This document shows positions 1 through 8,672 of a DNA stretch of 64,000 nt, piece by piece. This DNA comes from AC-32 sp963772975 (lineage in GTDB: Bacteria; Actinomycetota; Thermoleophilia; Gaiellales; Gaiellaceae), in NCBI GenBank assembly GCA_963772975.1, contig CAVYZH010000005.1, forward strand, positions 229,600 through 293,599, read 5' to 3'. The notes under the pieces are model-generated. The model had not been told where the DNA came from, ran no database searches, and saw only the letters and a list, made by a program, of their open reading frames with translations. The position numbers and the translations under genes are program-made. Each line of letters begins with the position of its first letter. Position 1 is the stretch's first letter.

Positions 1-1268
1 ATGTCGACGAGAGCCTGGCGGGCCACGATCCGGTGCAGCCGAGCGTTCTCGAGCGCGACGGCCGCATGGGCCACGAGCGACGCGGCCGTGCGCCGCTGCT
101 CGACCGTGAAGCCGCGGCCGGAGATGGTGAGCGTGCCGAAGCTCTGGCGGCCGGCGGTGAGCGGGAGCTCGAAGGTCTCGCCGCGCTCCGAGAGCGTTCC
201 CGTCTGGACGATCTCGCCGCCGAGGCCGACGACGATGCCTCCGGTCGCGCCGGTCGCCTCGACCACCGTCTCGACGATCACGCGCAGGAGCTGGTCGACG
301 TCGTGGGTCGCGGCGAGCGCCTCGCCAAGTCGGACGGTCGAGTCGCGCATGCGAGCTCGCTCCGCGTCCAGCTCCGCCAGCCGGGCCTCGAGCTGGTCGG
401 CCATCTCGTTGAAGGCGGTGCCGAGGCGGGCGAACTCGTCGCGGCCCTCCACCTCGACACGGCGGTCGAGCCGGCCCTTGGCGATCGCGTTCGCGGCGGT
501 GGCGAGACGATCGAGCGAGGCCACGATCGAGCGGCCGACCGCGTAGGCGACGAGCGCGATCAGCAGCAGCGAGACGAACAGCCCGATCAGCAGGCGCTTG
601 TCCGCCCGCATGACCGCGTCGTCGATCTCGTCCTGCGCCGTCAGCAGCGCGAGCGCCGGGGTGTCGCTTCCTTCATGTGAGGTGGTGGCGAGGGTGCGGT
701 AGCGGGTGCCGCTCACGGGGAACGTCTCCGCGCTACCCGGCGTCGCGAGCGCGGCACCGGTCAGCGCGCGGGGGCCTCCGACGATCCTGCCCTGGTGGAG
801 CACGACGAGCCTGTCGCTCGAGTCGAGCCCTGAGCGGCTGCGCAGGCGCGCGAGCGCGCTCTTCGTCAACGGGACACCCGAGACCAGCGTGCCGGCGACG
901 CTGCCGTTGTTGACGATCGCGAACCGCGTCCCGGGCGCGATCATCCGTGGCGGGCCGAGCTTCAGCGTCGACGTCTCGAGGCGGACGCCGCGATTGGCAG
1001 CCATCAGCCTGCGCAGCTTCCTGCGGTCGCGACGTAGGAGCGCCGCCTGTAGGTCACGGTCGGTGGCGAGCGCCTTGGCTCGGCGGTCAGCGGCGGAGAG
1101 CTGGCCTTTGTAGGTCGCGATTACGGCGCGAAGCCCGGCTTCCAGGCGAATGTCCACCTTTCTCGTCTCGCTGCTCCGCTCGATCGAGTGCAGCGCCCAA
1201 CCGGCCGCTCCCAGCGGGAGCAGAGAGACGAGCAGGAAGTAGAAGACCAGTTTGAGCTTGAAGCTCAT
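1..1268 (-). CDS. HAMP/GAF membrane sensor protein, 3' part cut off by window edge
   Basis: Read on the minus strand from an ATG at 1268, the frame stays open to the window edge, giving about 422 residues. An N-terminal membrane helix (about residues 6-22) is followed by an extracytoplasmic sensing region. A second helix (about 222-244, rich in L/V/I) leads into a HAMP linker (key pattern RLDRRVEVEGRDEFARLGTAF). A GAF-like domain follows from about residue 310. The last visible residues (ARLHRIVARQALVD) are what commonly precedes a GGDEF or kinase core, so a diguanylate cyclase output is likely, but it lies outside the window. Plus-strand frames here are mirror images without signal or domain logic. 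The gene is divergent from the secreted protein at 1342. Confidence 0.8.
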   Translation of the reverse strand, partial: MSFKLKLVFYFLLVSLLPLGAAGWALHSIERSSETRKVDIRLEAGLRAVIATYKGQLSAADRRAKALATDRDLQAALLRRDRRKLRRLMAANRGVRLETSTLKLGPPRMIAPGTRFAIVNNGSVAGTLVSGVPLTKSALARLRSRSGLDSSDRLVVLHQGRIVGGPRALTGAALATPGSAETFPVSGTRYRTLATTSHEGSDTPALALLTAQDEIDDAVMRADKRLLIGLFVSLLLIALVAYAVGRSIVASLDRLATAANAIAKGRLDRRVEVEGRDEFARLGTAFNEMADQLEARLAELDAERARMRDSTVRLGEALAATHDVDQLLRVIVETVVEATGATGGIVVGLGGEIVQTGTLSERGETFELPLTAGRQSFGTLTISGRGFTVEQRRTAASLVAHAAVALENARLHRIVARQALVD

Positions 1269-1341
1269 GGCTCACAATTTAGGTAGATCGCAGAAACCGC
1301 CGATACCATCAGCACGTGAATCGGCAGATTCGGGGGAGCTT

Positions 1342-2064
1342 ATGAGTAGGGGCCTTACGATCATCGCAACAGCCGCAGTGACCGGGACCGCGATGGCCGC
1401 GGCGATCACGCTGCCCGCGGTCGTGACGCTGGGGCCCGAGACGACCCCGCAGTCGCCAGCGCTTGCCGCAGGCCCCTCGCGCACCGTCGTTCACGCTGCG
1501 CCGCTGCCTCCGCCGCCGGCCAAGCATGCCTCGAAGCCCCATCACGCCGCGACGAGTGTCTCGGCGCCGAGCGTGTTCGTCGCGGCGCCGGCCGTCGTGG
1601 CGCCTCGCAGGGCGTCGGAAGCGCGCGTGTCGGTCGTGGCCGCAAGCCCGAAGCACGAGCGCCCCTCGCCCACCCCGAAGACCCCGCCGCCTCCGGCCCC
1701 ACCCGCTCCACCGGCTCCGCCCGCTCCACCGGCTCCGCCCGCTCCACCGGCGCCGCCCGCTCCACCGGCTCCGCCGCCGCCTCCGCCTCCGCCCCCTGCG
1801 ACCGGGTTCGCTCCTGCTCCGCCCCCCCAGCCCACCGAGGTCAAACACGGGCACGCGCACAAGCACAAGGCGCCAAAAGCGCCCAAGACCCCGAAGGCTC
1901 CCAAGTCACCCAAGCAGGACGAGCCGCCCGGGCACGACCATGGCCACGACGACCACGGGCACGGCAAGGGCAACGACGACCAGGGCAGGGGCCACGACGA
2001 GCACGGCGACCATGAGCACGGCAACGGTGACGGTGACAGCGGTCACCACGGCTCGAAGCGCTAG
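1342..2064 (+). CDS. Secreted Pro-rich, His/Asp-rich low-complexity protein
   Basis: The ATG at 1342 is chosen because GGGGGAG lies four bases upstream and the resulting N-terminus (hydrophobic, ending near an AxA-type site) resembles a signal peptide. The 240-residue product has an Ala/Pro region, a long Pro-Ala-Pro repeat (about residues 112-160), a Lys-Pro run of KAPK/TPK type, and a C-terminal tail very rich in His, Asp and Gly (HGHD/HDDHGHGK pattern). The tail could bind divalent metals and the proline part could span the cell wall; both are inferences. No catalytic domain is visible. An open frame on the opposite strand is a Gly-rich mirror of the proline codons. Confidence 0.6.
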   Translation: MSRGLTIIATAAVTGTAMAAAITLPAVVTLGPETTPQSPALAAGPSRTVVHAAPLPPPPAKHASKPHHAATSVSAPSVFVAAPAVVAPRRASEARVSVVAASPKHERPSPTPKTPPPPAPPAPPAPPAPPAPPAPPAPPAPPAPPPPPPPPPATGFAPAPPPQPTEVKHGHAHKHKAPKAPKTPKAPKSPKQDEPPGHDHGHDDHGHGKGNDDQGRGHDEHGDHEHGNGDGDSGHHGSKR

Positions 2065-2076
2065 TCTCCTCCCGCG

Positions 2077-2253
2077 ATGGCCGGCTTCAGCGCATTTCGC
2101 CGCACAGGCACGATCGGTCTCGCCCTGACCGCCTGGGACATCTGGCGGCGGATTCCGAAGCAACACCGGCGCGTGATCATCCGCCAGGGGCGCAAGTACG
2201 GGCCGATCCTCGCGGCGAAGCTGATGGAACAGCAGCGCCGCCGGCGCGCCTAG
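2077..2253 (+). CDS. Small basic hypothetical protein (58 aa)
   Basis: A short frame starts at ATG 2077, 12 bases after the upstream stop. It encodes MAGFSAFRRTGTIGLALTAW and ends in a basic QQRRRRRA tail. One short hydrophobic stretch (residues 12-22) is followed by a strongly basic, Arg-rich region, the look of a small membrane- or nucleic-acid-associated protein. Third positions are almost all G/C, supporting coding. It may be co-transcribed with the upstream gene. Its stop overlaps the stop of sucA on the other strand by four bases (tail-to-tail). I do not recognise the family. Confidence 0.55.
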   Translation: MAGFSAFRRTGTIGLALTAWDIWRRIPKQHRRVIIRQGRKYGPILAAKLMEQQRRRRA

Positions 2254-5111
2254 AGGGTCAGCGCCTCCCGCACGATCCGGTCCTGCTCCTTCAGGTGCGC
2301 GGTCGGGTAGCCCTCGGACGGGCTGGCTCGCCAGGGGCGGCCGACGTAGCGCAGCCGCACGCCCTCGGGCAGCGACTCCTCGAGCCGGTGGCGGATCGCT
2401 CGCCAGGCGCCCATGTTCTGCGGCTCCTCCTGCGCCCAGACGACTTCTTCGAGCCGCGGGAACGAGCGCACGAGCTGGCCGTAGGCGTCGACCGGGAACG
2501 GGTAGAGCTGCTCGATCCGGCCGACCGCGACGGCCTTCGCCTGCTCGCGTAGCTCATGGCCGGACAGGTCGTAAAAGAGCTTCCCGGAGCAGACCACGAG
2601 CCGCCGCACCTCGGAGGCACCGACGCTCGGGTCGCCGAGCACCGGCCGGAAGGCGCCTTCGGAAAGATCGGCCAGCGTCGAGGCCGCCTGCTTCAGCCGC
2701 AGCAGGCCCTTCGGGGTCATCACGACGAGTGGGCGCGCGCTCGGGTCGAGTGCCTGGCGGCGCAGCAGGTGGAAGTACTGCGCGGCGGTCGTGCAGTTCG
2801 CGATCCGGATGTTCTCCTGCGCCGCGAGCTGGAGAAACCGCTCCAGCCGCGCGCTCGAGTGCTCCGGGCCGTTGCCCTCGTAGCCGTGCGGGAGCAGCAG
2901 CGTCAACCGTGAGGTCTGTCCCCACTTCGAGAGGCCCGAGACGATGAACTGGTCGATCGCCACCTGCGCGCCGTTGACGAAGTCGCCGAATTGCGCCTCC
3001 CAGGCGACGAGCGCCTCCGGCGCGGCCACCGAGTAGCCGTACTCGAAGCCAAGGCAGGCCTCTTCGGAGAGCGGCGAGTTGTGGATCTCGAAGGACGCGG
3101 TCGCCTCGCCCAGGCTCTGGATCGGCGCGTAGGCCTGGCCGTTCTCGGCGTCGTGCAGGACCAGGTGGCGGTGCGAGAAGGTGCCTCGCTCGGTGTCCTG
3201 GCCGGTAAGGCGCACCGGAATTCCTTCGACGAGCAGGCTGGCGAAGGCGAGCTCTTCGGCCTGGCCCCAGTCGATCCCGCCCTGGTCGAGCGCGCCGCGC
3301 CGCTTGTCGAGCTGCTTGGCGAGCTTCGGGTTGACGGTGAAGCCATCGGGCACGGCGAGCAGCTCGTCGTTCAGCGAGCGCAGGCGGCCGTCGGGGACGG
3401 CGGTGACGACCTGGGCGCCGGTCGAGGCCGGGATGCGGCCTTCGTAGGCGACCGCCGGCACGCCCTGGCCGAAGGTCGTCTTCAGGCGCTCGTGCGCCTC
3501 CTTCAGCGTCGTGTCGACGTGGGCAGTCATCGCGTCCAGGTCCTCCTGCGTGACGACGCCTTCCTCCAGCAACGCCTGCGCGTACTGCTCGCGCACGCTC
3601 GGCTGCTGCTCGATCCGCGCCGCCATCAGCGGCTGCGTGTAGGCGGCCTCGTCCTGCTCGTTGTGGCCGTGGCGGCGGTAGCCGACGAGGTCGATCACGA
3701 CGTCGGTGCTGAAGCGGCGGCGGAACGCCATCGCCAGCCGCACCGCCGAAAGGGACGCCTCGGGGTCGTCGGCGTTGACGTGGATGATCGGCAGGTCGAA
3801 GCCCTTGGCGAGGTCGCTCGAGTAGCGGGTCGAGCGCGCGTCGGCCGGCTCGGTGGTGAAGCCGATCTGGTTGTTTGCGATCAGGTGCAACGAGCCGCCC
3901 GTCGAGTAGCCGTTCAGGTCGGCGAGGTTGAGCGTCTCGGCGACGACCCCTTGCGCCGGGAAGGCCGCGTCGCCGTGGATCTGGACGGCCATCGCGACCG
4001 ACGAGTCGACGTAGCCGGTGCGGGTCGAGCGGTCCGTCTGCTCGGCGCGCGTGCGGCCCTCGACGACGGGGTCGACGGCCTCGAGGTGGCTCGGGTTGGA
4101 GGCAAGCGTGACGGTGATCTCGCCGGCGGGCGTCTTGCGCGTGCCCTCGGCGCCGAGGTGGTACTTGACGTCGCCGGTGCCGCCCTCGGGGTCGGCCGCC
4201 ACGGCCTCGAGCGTGCGCTCGCCCTCGAACTCGCGCAGGATCGTCTCGTAGGGGCGGCCGAGCACGTGCGCGAGCACGTTCAGCCGGCCGCGATGAGCCA
4301 TGCCCAGAACGACCTCATGGCCGCCCTCCTCCGCGGCGAGCCCGATCGTCTCGTCCAGCATCGGGATCATCACGTCGAGACCCTCGACCGAGAACTGCTT
4401 CTGGCCGAGGAAGGCCCGGCGCAGGTAGCGCTCGAAGCCCTCGACCTGGGTCAAACGCTCGAGCAGGCGGCGCTTGTCGTCCGCGTCGAGCGTCTGGTGG
4501 TAACGGCGCGATTCGATCACCGTCCGCAGCCAGACACGCTGCTCGTGGTCGGAGATGTGCTCGATCTCGTACGCGCTCGTGCCGCAGTAGACCTGGCCGA
4601 GCTGCGGCAGGACTTCGGCCAGCGTTTCGCCAGGGACGTGGACGCCGAGGATGTCTGCCGGAATCAGGCGCTGCAGCTCCGGGGTCAGCTTCGGCTCGCG
4701 GCGCTCCGGGTCGAGCGCCGGGTCGCCGACCGGCTCACTGCCGAGCGGGTCGAGGTGCGCGGCGAGATGCCCGTGCGTCCGGTACGCGGTCACGAGCGCC
4801 ATCGCGGCGGCGACGGCCTGGAAGAGGGTCGTGTCCGGCGTGGGCGGCGCCGCCACAGGAGCCGGCGTAGGCTGGGCGGACGGCGACAGAGGAGGCGGCG
4901 GCGCGGCGGCGGCCGGCACGTGGCCGTTGCCGTCTTCCTGCAGCAGCTCGACGAGGCGGGCGAGGCCGGGATGAGTCGCGACGAGCTCGCTCGCGCCGCT
5001 CTCGAACAGGGCGCGCCACTCGTCCGGAACCCCATCGGGATTCTCGAGGTACTGCTCGAGCAACGCGTTGGCGTAGCCCGCGTTCAGTCCGTCCACGTCG
5101 TGCACAGTCAC
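2250..5111 (-). CDS. sucA: 2-oxoglutarate dehydrogenase E1 component (thiamine-dependent)
   Basis: This thiamine-diphosphate enzyme decarboxylates 2-oxoglutarate in the TCA cycle. The start is placed at GTG 5111, so the product begins VTVHDVDGLNAGYANALLEQ, matching the SucA N-terminal E1 segment; the frame remains open further upstream but that extension looks like leader sequence. A Pro/Ala linker (about residues 70-100) follows. Core motifs are MAHRGRLNVL near residue 270, HGDAAFPAQGVV near 384 and NNQIGFTT near 416. The transketolase-type C-terminal half carries PHGYEGNGPEHSSAR near 747. At about 953 residues it matches stand-alone SucA (about 930) and lacks the fused E2 succinyltransferase domain typical of mycobacterial and corynebacterial Kgd/OdhA. 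It is convergent with the small gene ending at 2253. Confidence 0.93.
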   Translation of the reverse strand: MTVHDVDGLNAGYANALLEQYLENPDGVPDEWRALFESGASELVATHPGLARLVELLQEDGNGHVPAAAAPPPPLSPSAQPTPAPVAAPPTPDTTLFQAVAAAMALVTAYRTHGHLAAHLDPLGSEPVGDPALDPERREPKLTPELQRLIPADILGVHVPGETLAEVLPQLGQVYCGTSAYEIEHISDHEQRVWLRTVIESRRYHQTLDADDKRRLLERLTQVEGFERYLRRAFLGQKQFSVEGLDVMIPMLDETIGLAAEEGGHEVVLGMAHRGRLNVLAHVLGRPYETILREFEGERTLEAVAADPEGGTGDVKYHLGAEGTRKTPAGEITVTLASNPSHLEAVDPVVEGRTRAEQTDRSTRTGYVDSSVAMAVQIHGDAAFPAQGVVAETLNLADLNGYSTGGSLHLIANNQIGFTTEPADARSTRYSSDLAKGFDLPIIHVNADDPEASLSAVRLAMAFRRRFSTDVVIDLVGYRRHGHNEQDEAAYTQPLMAARIEQQPSVREQYAQALLEEGVVTQEDLDAMTAHVDTTLKEAHERLKTTFGQGVPAVAYEGRIPASTGAQVVTAVPDGRLRSLNDELLAVPDGFTVNPKLAKQLDKRRGALDQGGIDWGQAEELAFASLLVEGIPVRLTGQDTERGTFSHRHLVLHDAENGQAYAPIQSLGEATASFEIHNSPLSEEACLGFEYGYSVAAPEALVAWEAQFGDFVNGAQVAIDQFIVSGLSKWGQTSRLTLLLPHGYEGNGPEHSSARLERFLQLAAQENIRIANCTTAAQYFHLLRRQALDPSARPLVVMTPKGLLRLKQAASTLADLSEGAFRPVLGDPSVGASEVRRLVVCSGKLFYDLSGHELREQAKAVAVGRIEQLYPFPVDAYGQLVRSFPRLEEVVWAQEEPQNMGAWRAIRHRLEESLPEGVRLRYVGRPWRASPSEGYPTAHLKEQDRIVREALTL

Positions 5112-5317
5112 GTCTTTGTTGTACCAGCCGGGATCCCTCCCGGGGTGCCCTGAAGGGATTGGCGAAAGAGCGCTCGTCGCCGGGGCGCGATGGTCGTTCC
5201 GAGGCAAGGACGCAGGGGGCGTTCGTACCTGGAAGGTACGGGCGCGACTGAGGACGCGGCCTCGGGGCGAGCAGCGCGTTCCGGCGGCTCAGCGGTGTTT
5301 CGTCAAGCCCTTCGCTA
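5112..5317 (-). promoter_or_regulatory. Structured leader region upstream of sucA
   Basis: This 206-bp gap precedes sucA. It contains nested inverted repeats: CCGAGGC (5199-5205) pairs with GCCTCGG (5259-5265), and inside lies a 7-bp perfect stem CGTACCT/AGGTACG (5224-5230, 5234-5240) with a three-base loop. A GCG/CGC pair closes a further small hairpin. The arrangement would fold into a compact multi-stem RNA in the 5' UTR of sucA. I cannot assign it to a known riboswitch class. It may be a leader RNA, an attenuator, or terminator structure from the gene ending at 5318. Confidence 0.35.
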
Positions 5318-5578
5318 CTAGTAGATGGGGTTGCCGGTGATGACCGCGACGGCCATGCCGACCGCGAAACAAAGCGCGCCGACGCCGGCCGCGATGGCGC
5401 CGAGCCGGTTGTGGCGGCCGCCCATCGCAACCGCCAGGAGTGCCAGCAGGAGCGCCGCGGGGATCAATCTCGCCGGGCGGTAGGCGACGCCGATCAGGCT
5501 GAAGAAGATCGACAGCGACGCGAGGAGTCCGGCGACCGTCTCGGCCGGCCGCGACTGGCTCACGGGGTTGGCGCTCAC
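5318..5578 (-). CDS. Small integral membrane protein (86 aa)
   Basis: The product has three hydrophobic segments (about residues 14-32, 36-52, 58-82) and almost no soluble portion, so it should be an inner-membrane protein. The GTG start at 5578 overlaps the stop of the preceding gene (GTGA arrangement), implying translational coupling with the membrane protein that ends at 5575. There are no catalytic motifs and the family is not recognised. It may share a transcript with sucA, which starts about 200 bp downstream. Confidence 0.6.
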   Translation of the reverse strand: MSANPVSQSRPAETVAGLLASLSIFFSLIGVAYRPARLIPAALLLALLAVAMGGRHNRLGAIAAGVGALCFAVGMAVAVITGNPIY

Positions 5579-5811
5579 CGCGTCACGGGCGCGCGGCGCG
5601 CGCGCGCCGGGCCGCGCTCAGGCCCGCGCCGCGGCCGGGGCCTGCGGCTGTTTGGCGACCAGGGGGCCTTCGGGTCGGGCCCTTCGGCCTGAGGTGCGGA
5701 GCGCACCGGCTCGGGAGGCTTCGGCTCGGCCTTGACCGCCCAGTAGACGACAAAGCACAGGTACGCGATCGGGATCTTCAGGATCACCATCATGAAGATC
5801 AGCTCCCACAC
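5575..5811 (-). CDS. Small membrane-anchored protein with basic Pro/Arg-rich tail (78 aa)
   Basis: An N-terminal hydrophobic segment (MWELIFMMVILKIPIAYLCF, continuing to about residue 26) is followed by a hydrophilic tail rich in Pro, Arg and Glu. It looks like a single-span protein with its tail in the cytoplasm. It is immediately upstream of, and overlaps, the next small membrane gene. No homologous family is recognised. Codon third positions fit the local bias. Confidence 0.6.
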   Translation of the reverse strand: MWELIFMMVILKIPIAYLCFVVYWAVKAEPKPPEPVRSAPQAEGPDPKAPWSPNSRRPRPRRGPERGPARARRAPVTR

Positions 5812-5836
5812 GATCGGCGGAGTGTACCGCGAGGCT

Positions 5837-5998
5837 CTAGCGGTTCGAGCGGCTTCTCCGACTCAGCAGTGCGATCGCCAGCACGGCCACGCACACCAGC
5901 ACCAGCAGGCCGGTGGTCCCGACCTGTCCTCCGAGCGCCCCCAGGATCAGCAGTACCACCACAAAGCCCGCAAGTACGACAAGGACTGATCGAATCAC
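5837..5998 (-). CDS. Very small two-helix membrane protein (53 aa)
   Basis: Read from GTG 5998, the frame encodes a protein beginning MIRSVLVVLAGFVVVLLILG, then a glycine turn, a second helix (LLVLVCVAVLAIALL) and a basic SRRSRSNR end. The two-helix hairpin with a positive C-terminus and high G/C third positions argue for a true gene despite its size. It lies 25 bases upstream of the next membrane gene, so three tiny membrane genes (5998 to 5318) appear to form one unit. The ribosome site (GAGAGC) is weak. Confidence 0.5.
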   Translation of the reverse strand: MIRSVLVVLAGFVVVLLILGALGGQVGTTGLLVLVCVAVLAIALLSRRSRSNR

Positions 5999-6017
5999 GC
6001 CTGCTCTCAGCTTCCTG

Positions 6018-7043
6018 TCACTTGGCAGCCCAGGCGCCGTTTCCGTTCACCCAAAGCTCGATCTGCGGGTAATAGCTCCAGAGGCAGCCCCACCTGAGGA
6101 TGCAGTTGTCGATCTTGCCTTGCCGGCGGGAGTAATGCCCCCCGGTAAGGCTGCCTCTCCACGTGTACCACCAGCCGCTGCCGCGATTGTCCCAGTCCAC
6201 CTGGTGGAGCCCGTCGACGTCTGAGAAGAACGAGTCGACTACCAACGAACGCTCCTCGATCGCGGGGTACGTGGCACACCAGTGAACCTTCTGGTGGAAC
6301 TTCCAAACGACCACGCGCGTGATGGAATCGTGCGCGGTGTGGTGCTTGTCGACCGTGTAGCACCGTCTCGCGGCCAGGCCCAACCCGAACGAGCTGGTCG
6401 CACCGGTGATGCTGCCCAGGAGCGGCTGTGCCGTGCTCTCGGAGTAGACACCGGCGGTCCCTCCATAGGGCGAGATCTCGTATGAGCCGTCCGGCAGGTT
6501 GTCCATGGACTGCTGGCTGACCAGGTTCCCGAACTCGTCGGTCACCGTGTAGTCGAAACCCTCGTCGAAGTACAGCTGCTCCGGCGGAGGCGGGCCCGCC
6601 GGAGGCGGTGGAGGCGGCGGCGAGACCGGCGCAACGGGCACGACCGCGTTCGTGCTCGACGCGTAGGCGCTGTAGCAGCCGTCCGCGTTGCAGGGCAGCA
6701 CGGCCGAGCGGATCGAGTGTCCGACGTCGGCCGCCTGGGCGACGTAGGCGAACGACGCCGGCGAGGACGCCACGAACGTCGGGCCGCTGACGACCGCGCC
6801 GTCGCGCAACCACTCCTTGTAGAAGCCGGTGAACGCCTCGCCGCACGACGTCCAGGAACCGCCGCTCGACGTGATCGTGGTGCCCGGGTTCGTCGGGCTC
6901 GGTGCGCTCAGCGTCGGGTCGGCGGCCTTCACGATCTGCCCCGCGTTGCAGGACGGAATCGCCGAGGCGGTCCGAGCGAGGGCGAGGGCGGTGCAGGCAA
7001 GCACGACTCCGACGAGCGCGGCGCAGGCAAGACGACGGTGCAT
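6018..7043 (-). CDS. Secreted protein with Ig-like N-terminal region and Pro-rich linker
   Basis: The product has 341 residues. An N-terminal signal peptide (MHRRLACAALVGVVLACTAL, cleavage near ASA) precedes a region with paired cysteines resembling the bacterial Ig-like repeat seen in actinobacterial secreted proteins (WLRDGAVVSGPTF, ADVGHSIRSAV pattern). A proline spacer (about 140-155) follows, then a Trp/Tyr-rich C-terminal domain of about 185 residues with several cysteines that I do not recognise. AGGGAG lies a suitable distance before the ATG. It probably acts outside the cell or in the wall. Confidence 0.7.
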   Translation of the reverse strand: MHRRLACAALVGVVLACTALALARTASAIPSCNAGQIVKAADPTLSAPSPTNPGTTITSSGGSWTSCGEAFTGFYKEWLRDGAVVSGPTFVASSPASFAYVAQAADVGHSIRSAVLPCNADGCYSAYASSTNAVVPVAPVSPPPPPPPAGPPPPEQLYFDEGFDYTVTDEFGNLVSQQSMDNLPDGSYEISPYGGTAGVYSESTAQPLLGSITGATSSFGLGLAARRCYTVDKHHTAHDSITRVVVWKFHQKVHWCATYPAIEERSLVVDSFFSDVDGLHQVDWDNRGSGWWYTWRGSLTGGHYSRRQGKIDNCILRWGCLWSYYPQIELWVNGNGAWAAK

Positions 7044-7183
7044 TTCGGACTCCCTTCCGGAGGCGGCGTGCCTCCCATCGACCTGGATCGACGGTAGGCG
7101 TGGCCGACGCGCACGTGTGAAACGGAGCCGTGTCGAAAGTGCAACATCGTCTGGAAGGTCCTACCGGACTGCGCCGCGGCTGG

Positions 7184-8672
7184 CTATTGGCCGTTTCGGA
7201 CAGGTCCGTAGCCGCCGCCGCCCGGCGTCTCGACGCGGACGACGTCGCCCGCGCGCAGCCCGCGTGTGACTTTCGCCGGCAGCTCCTCGCCGTTCAGCAG
7301 GTTGCGGCCGGGCAGCCCGGGCTCGCCGCCGCGGGCTCCCTGCGGCGCGCGCTTGCGCCGCTCGCCGACCAGCGAGAGCCGGCAATCCTCGAGCACGCGC
7401 AGCTCACGGACGACACCGTCGCCGCCGCGCTGCTCGCCCGCTCCGCCGGAGCCCAGCCGCAGCTCGTGCCGCTCCACCCGGACGGGATAGGCGAGCTCGA
7501 GCGCCTCGGTCGGCGTCGAGAGCGTGTTCGACATCGTCACGTGCACGCCGGACGGGCCGTCCGCGTCAGGGCACGCGCCCTGCCCGCCGCCGACGGTCTC
7601 GTAGTACGTGAAGCGGTCGTTCCCGAGCGTGAGGTTGTTCATCGTCCCCTGGCCCTGCGCGGGTACGGGAACGACCGTGCCGAAGGCCGCGAAGACGACG
7701 TCCACGATCCTGCTCGAGGTCTCGACGTTCCCGGCAGCGACGGCGGCCGGGGCGCGGGCGTTCACGAGCGACCCCTCCGGCGCACTCACGTGAACCGGCA
7801 CGAAGGCGCCGCCGGAGGCGGGCACGTCGGGATCGGTCAGGCAGCGCACGACGAAGTAGCAGGCCGAGCGCGTGACTGCGAGCGGGACAGTTCAGATTCC
7901 CGTCGTGCTGGTTGGCGGTGCCGGCGAAGTCGATCTCGAGCTCGTCGCCGTCGATCGTGATAGTCGCGTGAAGCTCCAGCTCGCCACCGCCCGCGGGCTC
8001 GAGCGCGTCCGCCGCCTCGAAGCGGCCGTCCGGGAGCCGCGCGATCGCTGTACGAACGAGCCGCTCCGAGTAGTCGTGCAGCTCCTCCATCGCCGCCTCG
8101 ACTTGCTTTTGGCCGCGCCGTGCGCAGAGCTCGTCGACCCGTCGCTCGGCAAGACGGTGCGCCGCGAGCTGGGCGCGGAGGTCACCTCGGCGCTCGTCCG
8201 GGTTGCGCATCTGCGAGACGAACTCGTCGAGCACGCCGTCGTCGAGGCGCGTCGGCGGGATCACGACGCCTTCCTCCTCGAGCCGGCGCGAGTCGGCGGG
8301 CAGGCTGCCGGGCTCGGCCGCGCCGACGTCGGCGTGGTGGGCGCGGGTGACGGCGAAGCCCGCGCGCGTGCGCGTGACCATTGTGATGTCGGGCAGGTGG
8401 GTGCCGCCCGCGAACGGGTCGTTCAGGATCCAGGCCTCGCCCAGGGCGGGGTCGTGCCCGCGAACCGCGGCGACTGCGTCGGGAAGCGCGCCGAGGTGGA
8501 CGGGAATGTGCTCGGCCTGGGCGACCATCCGCCCGCGCGCGTCGAAGAGCGCGGTCGAGCAGTCGCGCCGCTCCTTGATGTTCGCCGAGAAGGCGGAGCG
8601 CACGAGAGCCGCACCCATCTCGTCCGCGATCGAGCGGAGCGAGGCGCCGATCACTTGCAGCTCGATCCTCAT
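7184..8672 (-). pseudogene. hyuB: N-methylhydantoinase B / oxoprolinase B subunit, frameshifted
   Basis: HyuB is the partner of HyuA in ATP-dependent hydrolysis of hydantoins or 5-oxoproline. The first ~262 residues (8672 down to about 7886) read correctly, with the family motifs RSAFSANIKERRDCSTALFD, HIPVHLGALPD and ILNDPFAGGTHLPDI. The frame is then lost, and the rest (PVHVSAPEGSLVNARAPAAV, then a Gly-rich end GGGGYGPVRNGQ) continues in another frame to 7184. Deleting one G from the GGG at 7884-7886 would restore a single protein of about 495 residues, the usual length. This is either a recent one-base insertion or a sequencing error. The start overlaps the hyuA stop (ATGA). Confidence 0.8.

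Noticed and set aside
1542..2024. Gly-rich minus-strand frame of 160 codons
   Set aside because: It is the mirror of Pro-Ala and His-Asp repeat codons of the secreted protein and has no start or domain support.
5112..5207. N-terminal extension of SucA
   Set aside because: The added residues do not match the family; the region is better explained as the leader.
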